NCBI RefSeq assembly: GCF_009834185.1
Contig: NZ_CP047173.1
Span: 248,001 to 312,000, forward strand
DNA: 64,000 nt
Origin: Rathayibacter sp. VKM Ac-2760
GTDB taxonomy: Bacteria; Actinomycetota; Actinomycetes; Actinomycetales; Microbacteriaceae
Reading direction: 5' to 3'
Positions within the stretch are counted from its first letter, which is position 1. Every line of letters begins with the position of its first letter. Below, piece after piece: positions 8,658 through 16,591 of the stretch. The notes beneath the pieces are model-generated. The model saw only the letters and a program-made list of their open reading frames with translations. It was not told the origin of the DNA and made no database searches. The position numbers and the translations under genes were made by a program.

Positions 8658-9647
8658 TCAGCGGGCCCTTCCGGTGAGCACGAGGAGGAGGAAGAGGAGG
8701 CCGCCGGCGAACTCGATGACGACCGGCAGCTCGGTGCCGAAGCCGAGCACCCGGTCGAGCACGAGCTGCCCGCCGACGAGGGCGACGACTGCGACCGCGA
8801 TCGCCGCCGGGATGCTGCGCAGGTGCCGGTGGCCGACGACGGTGTACGCGACGTTCGCGACGATCAGGCCGAAGAAGGCGACCGGGCCGACGAGCGCGGT
8901 CGAGGCCGCCACCATCACGGCGACGGCGACGATCACGTGCAGCACGGTGCGGCGGTGCTCGACGCCGAGCGAGACGGCGGTCGCCTCGCCGAGGGCGAGC
9001 ACGTCGAGGGCGCGGCGGATCGGCCAGAGCGAGGCGATCGCGGCGGCGACGAGCACGCCGGTGGGCAGCAGCAGCTCGCGGTCGACGGAGGTGAAGCTCG
9101 CGAAGGTCAGATTCTGCACGACGGCGAAGGTGTCCGGGTCGAGGAGGCGCTGCAGGAAGCCGGTCACGGAGCGCAGCAGCACGCCGAGGACCAGGCCCGC
9201 GAGCACGATCACGTGCAGGTCGAGCCTCCGGCGCACGAACAGCCAGGAGTAGAGGCCGACGACGACGCCGACCATCAGCACCAGCTCGACCAGCCAGGAG
9301 ACGAGCGGCGGCGCGGCGACGAGCAGGGCCGGGCCGATCGCGAACGCGGTGACCACCTGCAGCAGCAGGAAGACGGCGTCGAAGCCCATGATGCCGGGGG
9401 TCAGGATGCGGTTCGCGGTGACGGTCTGGAAGAGGACGGTGCCGACTCCGATCGCCGCCGCCGCGATCACCATGCCGAGGACGGTGCGGGTGCGCAGGCC
9501 CAGCGCGTACTCCCAGCGGCCGGGCAGGTCGGTGAGGAGGTAGAGGGCGACGACGGCGACGGCGAGTGCTGCCAGGAGCGCGAGGCGCGGGGCGGGGGTG
9601 CGCAGGGCGGAGCGGCGCGGGGAGAGGGTGGGCGCGGGTGCGGTCAT
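8658..9647 (-). CDS. FecCD-family siderophore permease
   Basis: A 329-residue polytopic membrane protein of the BtuC/FecCD family with about nine or ten hydrophobic segments. Recognisable features are the early TVLGMVIAAAAIGVGTVLFQTVTANRILTPGIMG segment, typical of the second helix region, and FFGLIVANVAYTVVGHRHL near residue 265, the ATPase-coupling loop. Its ATG overlaps the preceding permease stop (ATGA), so the two are translationally coupled. It forms half of a heterodimeric channel that moves ferric siderophore across the membrane. Confidence 0.92.
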   Translation of the reverse strand: MTAPAPTLSPRRSALRTPAPRLALLAALAVAVVALYLLTDLPGRWEYALGLRTRTVLGMVIAAAAIGVGTVLFQTVTANRILTPGIMGFDAVFLLLQVVTAFAIGPALLVAAPPLVSWLVELVLMVGVVVGLYSWLFVRRRLDLHVIVLAGLVLGVLLRSVTGFLQRLLDPDTFAVVQNLTFASFTSVDRELLLPTGVLVAAAIASLWPIRRALDVLALGEATAVSLGVEHRRTVLHVIVAVAVMVAASTALVGPVAFFGLIVANVAYTVVGHRHLRSIPAAIAVAVVALVGGQLVLDRVLGFGTELPVVIEFAGGLLFLLLVLTGRAR

Positions 9648-10591
9648 GAGGCGGCCCTCCTGCGGGCGGGGCCGATCAGGAGGCGCAGGAAGACGAGGCC
9701 GCCGATGATCCCCATCACGAGCGAGATCGGCAGCTCGAACGGGAAGCGGACGGTGCGGGCGACGAGGTCGCAGGCGAGGACCAGGGCGGCGCCGAGCAGC
9801 GCGACGAGGGGCACCGAGCGGCGCATCGTGTCGCCGACGAGGCGGCTGACGAGGTTGGGCACGATCAGGCCGAGGAAGGGGAGGGCGCCGGTGACGACGG
9901 TCATCACTCCGGTGACCGCGGCGATGATCACGACGCCGGTGAGCATCACGGCGCGGGTGTCGAGGCCGAGGCCGCGCGCCGTGTCCTCGCCGAGGGCGGC
10001 GACCGTGAAGCGGTCGGCGGCGATCCAGGCGACGGCGGCGGCCGCGGCGGCGACGTAGAGCATCTCGTAGCGACCGCGGAGGATGCCGGAGAAGTCGCCG
10101 ATGCCCCAGTTGAGCAGCTCCTGCTGCGTGTCGGTGCGGTAGGCGACGAAGGTGGTGGCGGCGCCGATGACGCCGGAGTAGAGGAGCCCGACGACCGGCA
10201 CGAGCACGCTCGAGCGCGCCGGGATGCGGCGGGCGAGCGCGAGGAAGCCGAGGACGCCGGCCAGGGCGCCGAGCGACGCGAGCGCCGCCTTCGCGCCCAT
10301 CGGCAGCGCGGGGGCGAGGAGGAGGACGGCGAGCAGGGCGAGGGTCGCGGCGTCCGTCGCCCCGGTGGTGCCGGGCTCGACGAGGCGGTTGCGGGTGAGC
10401 AGCTGCAGGATCAGGCCGGTGACGGCGAAGGCGGAACCGGCGAGCAGCAGGGCGAGGGTGCGGGGGAGGCGGCTCTCGACGAGGACGAACGCGTCGAGCT
10501 CGGCGACGCCGAGGAGCAGCGAGGCCGTCGCGAGGGCGGCGACGAGCGCCACCCCCGCGACGGTCAGCGCGCGGACGGGAGGGGGAGCCAC
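9644..10591 (-). CDS. FecCD-family siderophore permease
   Basis: I start this permease at GTG 10591 (315 residues, VAPPPVRALTV), 11 bases after the binding-protein stop. The frame extends further upstream, but only inside the preceding gene. The protein has the family pattern LPRTLALLLAGSAFAVTGLILQLLTRNRLVEPGTTG near the N-terminus and LPFLGLIVPNLVSRLVGDTMRR near residue 240, the coupling loop. It pairs with the next permease and the ATPase. The ribosome binding site before GTG 10591 is weak, so coupling to the upstream gene is likely and the exact start is uncertain. Confidence 0.9.
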   Translation of the reverse strand: MAPPPVRALTVAGVALVAALATASLLLGVAELDAFVLVESRLPRTLALLLAGSAFAVTGLILQLLTRNRLVEPGTTGATDAATLALLAVLLLAPALPMGAKAALASLGALAGVLGFLALARRIPARSSVLVPVVGLLYSGVIGAATTFVAYRTDTQQELLNWGIGDFSGILRGRYEMLYVAAAAAAVAWIAADRFTVAALGEDTARGLGLDTRAVMLTGVVIIAAVTGVMTVVTGALPFLGLIVPNLVSRLVGDTMRRSVPLVALLGAALVLACDLVARTVRFPFELPISLVMGIIGGLVFLRLLIGPARRRAAS

Positions 10592-10602
10592 GCGGGGAGT
10601 GC

Positions 10603-11640
10603 TCAGCTCTGCATCGCGTCGTGCACGCTCTCGAGCACGTTCTGCACGGCGGTGAGGCCGTTGATCACGATGTAGAGCTCGCCGGCGGGCAGCTGGACGA
10701 TGCGGTCGTTCTGCGCGGCGGGGGTCTGCGCGACGAGGGCGTTGTCGAGGGTCGCCTCGGCGGTGCTGCCGGCGCCGGTGGCCGCGCCGCGGTCGAAGGC
10801 GAAGATCCACTCGGGGGCGGCGGTGAGGATGAACTCGTTGGTGACGGTGTCGCCGTGCGGGGATCCCTCCGCGCCGGGGAGTTCGGCGGCGGCGACCGCC
10901 GGGGTGAAGCCCAGCGAGTCGAAGAAGTAGCCGAAGCGGGAGCCCTCGCCGAAGGCGCCGTACTCGCCGCCCGAGACGGAGAGGACGAGGGCGCTGCCGG
11001 TGGCCTCGTCCTGGATCGACGCGGCGAGCTCCTCCGTGGCGGTCGCCGCCTCGGCGACCTCGTCCTCGCGGTCGAAGATCTCGCCGAGCTGCGTCGCGCG
11101 CTCGAGAGCGGCGGCGGGGTCGAAGGTGCCGGCGTAGCTGCCGGTGAGGTCGATCGTGGTGGCGATCTCGGACAGCTCGTCGTACTGGCCGGTGCTGCGC
11201 GCGGCGGTGACGATGAGGTCGGGGTCGAGCTCGGCGACGGCCTCGAAGTCGGGCTCGAACAGTGTGCCGACCTTGGGCAGGTCGGCGTACTCGGCGAGGT
11301 ACTCGGGCAGGGTCGCGTCGGGGATCGCGACGACCGCGTCGCCGGCGCCGATGGTGTGCAGGGTGTCGAGCGTGGCGATGTCGAAGGTGACGACGGCGGA
11401 GGGGGAGGCGGGTACCTCGACGGAGGTGCGGGCGACGGCCGTGTCCTCCTGGTAGGACTGCTCGCCGTCCTCGTCGACGAGGGTCAGGGTCGGCTTGGCG
11501 TTCTCGACGACGACGGTGGCGGCGGCGGCTTCCGACGGGGCGGCTCCGGAGGCTCCGGACGAGCAGCCCGCGAGGGCGAGCGAGGCGGCGGCGAGGCCGA
11601 CGGCGAACAGGGGGATGCGAGGGCTGGCTGTGCGATGCAT
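10603..11640 (-). CDS. Siderophore-binding lipoprotein of ABC importer
   Basis: A 345-residue substrate-binding lipoprotein. The signal peptide ends in lipobox LAGC (Cys25). The mature part is a periplasmic-binding domain of the FatB/CeuA type (PF01497-like): DIATLDTLHTIGAGDAVVAIP, DPDLIVTAARS, and the inter-lobe helix. It captures a ferric siderophore outside the membrane and delivers it to the downstream permeases. ATG 11640 directly abuts the iron box with no room for a ribosome binding site, and a TAGCCT hexamer lies at -12 to -7, so the mRNA is probably leaderless. It is the first gene of the operon. Confidence 0.92.
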   Translation of the reverse strand: MHRTASPRIPLFAVGLAAASLALAGCSSGASGAAPSEAAAATVVVENAKPTLTLVDEDGEQSYQEDTAVARTSVEVPASPSAVVTFDIATLDTLHTIGAGDAVVAIPDATLPEYLAEYADLPKVGTLFEPDFEAVAELDPDLIVTAARSTGQYDELSEIATTIDLTGSYAGTFDPAAALERATQLGEIFDREDEVAEAATATEELAASIQDEATGSALVLSVSGGEYGAFGEGSRFGYFFDSLGFTPAVAAAELPGAEGSPHGDTVTNEFILTAAPEWIFAFDRGAATGAGSTAEATLDNALVAQTPAAQNDRIVQLPAGELYIVINGLTAVQNVLESVHDAMQS

Positions 11641-11658
11641 GAGGCTAGGCTAGCCTAA
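11640..11658 (-). promoter_or_regulatory. DtxR/IdeR-type iron box
   Basis: Read on the minus strand this is TTAGGCTAGCCTAGCCTCA, close to the 19-bp DtxR/IdeR consensus TTAGGTTAGCCTAACCTAA with a TAGGCTAGCCTA palindromic core. It covers the presumed -10 region and touches the start codon. A metal-loaded repressor bound here would block transcription of the siderophore importer when iron is sufficient. Confidence 0.85.
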
Positions 11659-11688
11659 CTCTCAGTAAGGGTGGCCTCAGTTCTGGGT

Positions 11689-11750
11689 CGCGAGATGCCA
11701 CTTGTGAGCGCTTCTGTCGGCGTGTCGGGCGCACAAGTGGCATCTCGCGG
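11689..11750. repeat. Family A palindrome, copy 3
   Basis: Arms CGCGAGATGCCACTTGTG and complement enclose a centre with GGCGTGTCG. It lies between the iron-box promoter and the 3' end of the small membrane protein gene at 11755. Confidence 0.9.
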
Positions 11751-11754
11751 GAGG

Positions 11755-12021
11755 TCATCGGTCTCGGCGTGTGCCTCGGGGTGGGGTCGGGCGGGTGGTC
11801 AGGTTCGAGCCGACGGAGAAAGCTAGGAGACCGATCAAGAGGGAGGTGGCATGTACCTCTCCCTCCGGGCCTTCGAGCGATCCCGTCCGGATGGACCACG
11901 CCAGCACGCCGAACCACACAGCGAGGGGTGCGAGGGCCAGGGCTGTACCGAGTTTCGGCCCTGCTCTCCCAGAGAGGCCGCCGAGACCGAGGAGAACTGC
12001 GCCCACTGCGATGTACGTCAT
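11755..12021 (-). CDS. Small membrane protein, unknown function
   Basis: An 88-residue protein starting at ATG 12021, chosen because GGAGAG lies seven bases upstream. It begins MTYIAVGAVLLGLGGLSG and has three hydrophobic stretches: about 2-18, 26-44 and 62-78. A polar SIRTGSLEGPEGEVHATS loop separates the last two, and an Arg/Thr-rich tail follows. The pattern suggests a three-helix membrane protein. It sits alone between palindromic repeats, leftward like its neighbours, and gives no functional clue. Confidence 0.65.
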   Translation of the reverse strand: MTYIAVGAVLLGLGGLSGRAGPKLGTALALAPLAVWFGVLAWSIRTGSLEGPEGEVHATSLLIGLLAFSVGSNLTTRPTPPRGTRRDR

Positions 12022-12100
12022 GGGTGGACTCTCCGGCATGGTCGCGAGAGCGGACGTCACTCGGCGCGGAACGTCCGGCGGCGGGGGTGTCGGGTGGCGC

Positions 12101-12139
12101 GGGTCTCGATACGCCGCCGCGCGGCTACTCGACCAGCAG
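12101..12139. repeat. Family B palindrome
   Basis: GGGTCTCGATACGCCGCCGCGCGGCTACTCGACCAGCAG is one copy of a dispersed imperfect palindrome with arms TCGATACGCC-GC and GC-GGCTACTCGA. Copy of the same family as those at 27579, 41102 and 61201. Confidence 0.85.
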
Positions 12140-12178
12140 GTGGGGCCGTTGCGCGGCTGCTCGGGCAGCGTGCCGAGG

Positions 12179-12241
12179 CCGCGAGATGCCACTTGTGAGC
12201 GCGACACGCCGTGGGGTGCGTGCACAAGTGGCATCTCGCGG
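12179..12241. repeat. Family A palindrome, copy 4
   Basis: Perfect arms CCGCGAGATGCCACTTGTG and complement. It follows the stop of the last gene of the 12-gene operon (12252) and may act as its terminator or mRNA-stabilising hairpin. Confidence 0.9.
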
Positions 12242-12251
12242 AGGGGAGGGG

Positions 12252-13223
12252 TCAGAGGTCGATCGTCAGGGTGGGGCCTGCGGCTCGGGAGACGCAGGGG
12301 TACATGACGGGGGAGTCGGGGGACGTCGTCAGGGAGTCGCGGTGGTCGACGGGGCCGGAGAGGACTCGGACGGCGCAGGAGCCGCAGACGCCGCGGAGGC
12401 AGGAGCCGGTGACGGGGAGGTCGCGGGCGGTCAGGACGTGCAGCATCGACTGGTCGGCGGCGACGTCGACGGAGACGCCGGAGCGGGCGCAGTGCACGGT
12501 GAAGGGGGCGTTCGGGCGGGCAGCGACGGGCTTCGGCTCGAAGCGCTCGAGGTGCAGGCTGCCGGGCGGCCAGGCGGACATCGCGGCGGCGACGGCGTCG
12601 AGGAAGCGGGCGGGGCCGCAGGCCTGCACCGCGACTCCGGGGCGGGGGCCGGCGAGCAGGGCGGCGAGGTCGAGGCGGCCGTGCCCGCCGGGGACGAGCG
12701 GGTCCGGGGAGTGCAGGGCGACGCGGTCGCCGAGTGCGGCCAGCTCGCGAGGGAACGGGACGTGCGCGGCACTGCGGACGGCGTAGTGCAGGCGCCACGG
12801 TGCTCCGTCGCGCTCGAGGCGCTGCGCGAACGGGAGGATCGCGGTGATGCCGATGCCGGCGGCGAGGAGCAGGTGCTCGTCGGCGCTCGCCAGGGGGAAC
12901 AGGGTGCGCGGCGGGCGCACGTGCACGGTGGCGCCGACGCGGAGGAACTCGTGCACGTACAGCGAGACGCCGCGCGAGCGCTCCTCGCGGAGGACCGCGA
13001 TCCGGTAGCGGTGCCGGTCGGCGGGGTCGCCGCAGAGCGAGTACTGCCGCTCCTGCCGGGTGATCAGCTGCACGTCGAGGTGCGCGCCGGGCTCCCACTC
13101 CGGCAGCTTCCCGCCGGCCGGGTCGGCGAGGTGGACGGCGGCGATCCCCTCCGCCTCGGCGACGATCGAGGTGACGACGAGGGGGATCCGGCCGGCGCGG
13201 TCGCTCACCGTCAGTGCAGCCAC
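12252..13223 (-). CDS. PDR/VanB-type oxidoreductase (flavin plus 2Fe-2S)
   Basis: A 323-residue reductase of the phthalate dioxygenase reductase family. It has an N-terminal flavin domain (RQYSLCG, about 60-66), an NAD-binding domain (LLLAAGIGITAILPF, about 116-130), and a C-terminal plant-type ferredoxin with CLRGVCGSC (Cys residues near 272, 277 and 280) and a fourth Cys in MYPC. Such proteins pass electrons from NAD(P)H to a Rieske oxygenase or P450, yet no oxygenase is encoded nearby. It starts at GTG one base after the preceding stop and is the last of twelve co-directional genes. Its partner is unknown. Confidence 0.88.
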   Translation of the reverse strand: MAALTVSDRAGRIPLVVTSIVAEAEGIAAVHLADPAGGKLPEWEPGAHLDVQLITRQERQYSLCGDPADRHRYRIAVLREERSRGVSLYVHEFLRVGATVHVRPPRTLFPLASADEHLLLAAGIGITAILPFAQRLERDGAPWRLHYAVRSAAHVPFPRELAALGDRVALHSPDPLVPGGHGRLDLAALLAGPRPGVAVQACGPARFLDAVAAAMSAWPPGSLHLERFEPKPVAARPNAPFTVHCARSGVSVDVAADQSMLHVLTARDLPVTGSCLRGVCGSCAVRVLSGPVDHRDSLTTSPDSPVMYPCVSRAAGPTLTIDL

Positions 13224-13224
13224 G

Positions 13225-13845
13225 TCAGTACAGCGTCCGGTAGCCGACGGCGGAGGCGTCGTCGATCGCGCGGGCGACCTCGGCGCCGAGCCCCGAGGCC
13301 GCCGCCCACATCGTGCCGGCGCTCGGCACCTCCGCGGCGAGGTCCTGCATCTCCGGGTCCCAGAGCCGCGAGCGCAGCAGGGCCCGGCCGCAGTGCAGGT
13401 AGACCTGCTCGATCTCGACGACGGTGGCGAGGTCGGGCACGACGTGGTCCTGCTCGAGCATCGCGAGCAGCTCCGGGTCGTCGGTGACGTACGCGGAGCC
13501 GTTGATCCGGAGCGTCTCGGTCATGCCGGGCACGAAGCTGACCAGGCCGGCACGGCCGTTCTCGAGGAGGTTCGAGAAGGAGTCGCCGAGGCGGTTGCCG
13601 AGGCGGTCGGGGATCACGAGGGTGCGGTCGTCGGGGGCGCGGAGGAAGCCGGGGCGGTCGCCGCGCGGCGAGCTGTCGCAGCGTCCGGCGGCGTCGCTGG
13701 TGGCGAGGACGGCGAACGGCGAGTGAGCGAGGAAGACGCGGCAGCTGCGGTCGAGCCGGTCCATGATCTTGTCGCGCGCCGGCTGCTCGGGCTCGCCGAG
13801 GATCGCGCGCAGGGCCTCGGGGGAGAGGGCGCGGTAGCGGGTCAC
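13225..13845 (-). CDS. PPOX-type FMN-dependent flavoprotein
   Basis: A 206-residue protein of the pyridoxamine 5'-phosphate oxidase-like fold, resembling the actinobacterial MSMEG_1061 type. Recognisable parts are FLAHSPFAVLATSDAAGRCDSSPRGD (about 38-63), LVIPDRLGNRLGDSFSNLL, and RINGSAYVTDDPELL. These match the FMN-binding split barrel with the DxSPRGD signature. GTG 13845 overlaps the M20 stop (GTGA). Its place after the M20 enzyme suggests reduction or oxidation of a pathway intermediate, possibly with the reductase that follows. Substrate unknown. Confidence 0.85.
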   Translation of the reverse strand: MTRYRALSPEALRAILGEPEQPARDKIMDRLDRSCRVFLAHSPFAVLATSDAAGRCDSSPRGDRPGFLRAPDDRTLVIPDRLGNRLGDSFSNLLENGRAGLVSFVPGMTETLRINGSAYVTDDPELLAMLEQDHVVPDLATVVEIEQVYLHCGRALLRSRLWDPEMQDLAAEVPSAGTMWAAASGLGAEVARAIDDASAVGYRTLY

Positions 13846-15050
13846 GCGAGCGCCTCGGCGGAAGCAGGCGCGTCCGCGGCGACCGCCAGCCGGTCGAGCG
13901 CCAGCTGCGCGAGCGTCTCGGCGTGCAGGCCGAGCAGCGCGTCGTCGAAGACCGCCGACTCGGAGTGCATCGACGGCGCCCCGTCCGCCGGCGTGCCGGG
14001 CGGGCGGACGCCGAGGAAGAGCAGCGTGCCGGGGACCTCGTCGAGCACGTAGGCGAAGTCCTCCGAGGCCATCGAGGGGGCGGGCAGGCGCAGCACGCGG
14101 TCGGCGCCGTGCCGCGACTCGAGCGCGGCGAGCACGCGCTCCGTCTCGGCCGGGTCGTTGTGGGTGACGGGGTAGGAGTCGATGAACTCCGTCTCGACGC
14201 CGCAGCCGTGCGCCGCGGCGATGCCGGCGGCCAGCTCGGCGAGCGAGGAGCGCACGAGCGCGAAGGTCTCGCGGGAGAGGGTGCGGATGTTGAGCATCAG
14301 CTCGACCCGCGCGGCGAGCACGTTGGGCGCGGTCGAGTCGCTGACGATGCTGACCACCGAGACCACGGCGGGGTCGGTCGCCGGCACGCGGCGGGCGACG
14401 AAGGTCTGCAGCGCCTGCACGAGCGCGGCCGCCGCGGGGATCGGGTCGACGGCGAGGTGCGGGAACGCGGCGTGCCCGCCGGTGCCGGTCACGGTGATCC
14501 TCATGCCGCTGGCGCTCGCCATCATCGGGCCGGAGCGGGTGACGAAGAGGCCGGAGTCGGTGGAGCAGTCGACGTGCATCGCGAAGGCGGCGACGGGGCG
14601 CTCGCCGGCGGCGTCGAGGACGCCCTCGTCGAGCATCAGGCGGCCGCCGGCGAAGCCCTCCTCGCCGGGCTGGAGCATCAGGACGACCGTGCCGGCGAGC
14701 TCGTCGCGGCGCGCGGCGAGCAGGCGGGCGGCGCCGATCAGGCCGGCCATGTGCAGGTCGTGGCCGCAGGCGTGCATCGCGCCGTTCGTCGCGGCGAAGG
14801 GCAGGCCGGTCGCCTCGGTGACGGGGAGGGCGTCCATGTCGGCGCGCAGCAGCACGACCGGCCCGGGGCGTGCGCCGCGGAGGACGGCGGTGATCGAGCT
14901 GAGGCCCTGGCCGGTGGAGACCTCGAGGCCGAGGGGCGCCAGCTCCGCCAGCAGCAGCGCCTGGGTGCGCGGGAGGTGCAGGCCGGTCTCGGGATCGGCG
15001 TGCAGCCGGCGGCGGAGGCGGACGAGGTCGTCCTGGAGGCCCGGGATCAC
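13842..15050 (-). CDS. M20-family amidohydrolase (hippurate hydrolase-like)
   Basis: A 402-residue zinc peptidase-fold amidohydrolase. Metal-ligand motifs are HACGHDLHMA (about 93-102), GEEGFAGGRLML (with the catalytic Glu pair, about 130-141), HVDCS, and a C-terminal MASEDFAYVLDEVPG. Together they match the M20D aminoacylase/hippurate hydrolase group, which cleaves N-acyl amino acids in the cytoplasm. The start overlaps the PaiB-like stop by four bases. In this operon it could release an amino acid from an N-carbamoyl, N-acyl or ring-opened intermediate. Confidence 0.9.
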   Translation of the reverse strand: MIPGLQDDLVRLRRRLHADPETGLHLPRTQALLLAELAPLGLEVSTGQGLSSITAVLRGARPGPVVLLRADMDALPVTEATGLPFAATNGAMHACGHDLHMAGLIGAARLLAARRDELAGTVVLMLQPGEEGFAGGRLMLDEGVLDAAGERPVAAFAMHVDCSTDSGLFVTRSGPMMASASGMRITVTGTGGHAAFPHLAVDPIPAAAALVQALQTFVARRVPATDPAVVSVVSIVSDSTAPNVLAARVELMLNIRTLSRETFALVRSSLAELAAGIAAAHGCGVETEFIDSYPVTHNDPAETERVLAALESRHGADRVLRLPAPSMASEDFAYVLDEVPGTLLFLGVRPPGTPADGAPSMHSESAVFDDALLGLHAETLAQLALDRLAVAADAPASAEALA

Positions 15051-15694
15051 CGCGGCTCCCCGGCGTGCACGCGGCGCATCCGCTCGGCGAGGGCCGGGTT
15101 GCGGTAGGGGCCGGGCGCATCCAGCGCGGCCGTCACCCGCTCGACGACCTCGGCCGGCTTGTCCTGGCTCATCTTCTCCTTCGCCTCGAGGCGGGTGACG
15201 CGGAGCCGGAAGCCGACGGTGCCGTGCACGATCCGCTCGGCGTAGGCGGCGTTCTCGGCGCTGATCCGCAGGCGGAACGGCTCGGGCAGCTCCTCCTCGA
15301 AGTGGTCGACGAGCCGCTCGAGCACGGCGAGGTTCTCCTCGTCGCCGAGCAGCTCGGGCACGCCCCAGACGTGCACGGCGGCGAAGTTCCAGGTCGGCAC
15401 CGCTCGCGTGACGCCGTACCAGCTCGGCGAGACGTAGCCGTGCGGGCCCTGGAAGATCACGGTCAGCTCGGACTCGCCGAGCCGGTGCGCGCGCTCGTCG
15501 GGCCGGCCGACGTGGCTGACCAGGACGAGCTCGTCGGGGTCGGCGCCGGGGAGCGGCTCCTCCAGCAGGAAGGGGTAGTGCGAGACGACGACGCCGTCCT
15601 CGGTGGCGCTGACCATCGTCGCCCAGGGTGTCGCGCGGATCAGCGCGCGGATCTCGGCGGGGTCGGTCATCCCGTAGTCGGTGTTCTCACGCAT
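15047..15694 (-). CDS. PaiB-family FMN-binding protein
   Basis: A 215-residue protein matching the FMN-binding negative transcriptional regulator (PaiB, PF04299-type) family: HYPFLLEE near residue 40, LVSHVGRPDERAHRL (about 57-71), IFQGPHGYVSPSWYG (about 79-93) and VPTWNFAAVHVWG. The family was named for a Bacillus protease regulator, but its flavin-binding barrel makes an enzymatic role equally likely. It overlaps the alpha/beta hydrolase upstream by eight bases and the M20 gene downstream by four. In this setting I favour a redox enzyme over a repressor. Confidence 0.87.
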   Translation of the reverse strand: MRENTDYGMTDPAEIRALIRATPWATMVSATEDGVVVSHYPFLLEEPLPGADPDELVLVSHVGRPDERAHRLGESELTVIFQGPHGYVSPSWYGVTRAVPTWNFAAVHVWGVPELLGDEENLAVLERLVDHFEEELPEPFRLRISAENAAYAERIVHGTVGFRLRVTRLEAKEKMSQDKPAEVVERVTAALDAPGPYRNPALAERMRRVHAGEPR

Positions 15695-16550
15695 CGGCGG
15701 TCCTCTCGGCGCGGGCGGCGGTCCGTGCCAGGATCGCAGCGAATTCGGGCCAGAGCTCGACGGGGATGTCGTGGCCCATCTCCTCGTAGAGGTGCAGCTC
15801 GGCCTGCGGGAGGATCCGCGCCGTCTCGAGGGCGGCGCTCCAGTGCAGGCTCTGGTCGCCGCGGCCGTGGATGACGGCGACCGGCACGGTGACCCTCGCC
15901 ATCGCCTCCCGCCGCTCGAGCGGGCCGCGCAGCAGGGCGTTCCACTGCCGGATCAGGCCGGTCGGCGTGTAGGCGCGGTCGTAGTAGCGCGCGCCGAGGG
16001 CGGCGCTCGCCGCCTCGTCGAAGGGGAAGCCGGGCGACTGGTAGTGCCGCTGCCCGCCGACGAACATCGCGATGTAGGCGTCGCGGTCGAGGACCTCGGG
16101 GACCTCGGTGATCGGCTCGCCGGTGTGCTCGCCGACCAGGAACTCGGGTGCCGAGCTGAGCGAGGTGGACATCAGGCCGAGCGAGGCGACCCGCTCGGGG
16201 TGCAGGATCGCGACCAGCTGGGCGATGTAGCCGCCCATCGACATGCCGGTGAGGTGCGCGCGCTCGATGCCGAGCTCGTCGAGGACGGCGACGACGTCGA
16301 GCGCCATGTCGGCGAGGTCGTAGCCGGCCGCGGTGTCCTCGGGGCCGCCGGTCGCCTGGCTGAGGCCGACGTCGCGGTTGTCGGTGCGGACGACGAAGAA
16401 GCCGTGCTCGGCGAGCAGCGCGCAGAAGCGGTCGTCCCAGCCGATCAGCTGGGCGCCGCCGCCGTGCAGCAGGACGAGCGGGCGGCCGGCGGGGTCGCCC
16501 GTGGTCTCGTAGTGCACGGCGATGCCGGCCGGGGTGGTGATCAGGGGCAT
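15687..16550 (-). CDS. Alpha/beta hydrolase
   Basis: A 287-residue hydrolase starting at ATG 16550 with AGGACC about ten bases upstream. It shows the oxyanion HGGG motif (LLHGGGAQLIGW), the nucleophile elbow GMSMGG (Ser about 105), the acid region AVIHGRGDQSLH and the terminal His in EEMGHDIP. The family includes esterases, lactonases and haloperoxidase-like enzymes, including tetracenomycin methyl esterase relatives (DNRDVGLS motif). It lies 41 bp after the amidohydrolase stop, the widest gap in the 12-gene cluster. Substrate not predictable. Confidence 0.88.
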   Translation of the reverse strand: MPLITTPAGIAVHYETTGDPAGRPLVLLHGGGAQLIGWDDRFCALLAEHGFFVVRTDNRDVGLSQATGGPEDTAAGYDLADMALDVVAVLDELGIERAHLTGMSMGGYIAQLVAILHPERVASLGLMSTSLSSAPEFLVGEHTGEPITEVPEVLDRDAYIAMFVGGQRHYQSPGFPFDEAASAALGARYYDRAYTPTGLIRQWNALLRGPLERREAMARVTVPVAVIHGRGDQSLHWSAALETARILPQAELHLYEEMGHDIPVELWPEFAAILARTAARAERTADA

Positions 16551-16591
16551 GGCGGAGGGGTCCTGTCGGGGGTGCCGGTGGAGCGTGCGGG

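Noticed and set aside
11755..13098. A 447-codon minus frame overlapping the PDR reductase
   Set aside because: Only its last 88 codons, after ATG 12021, look like protein. The rest is Arg/Pro-rich antiframe of the reductase and repeat DNA.
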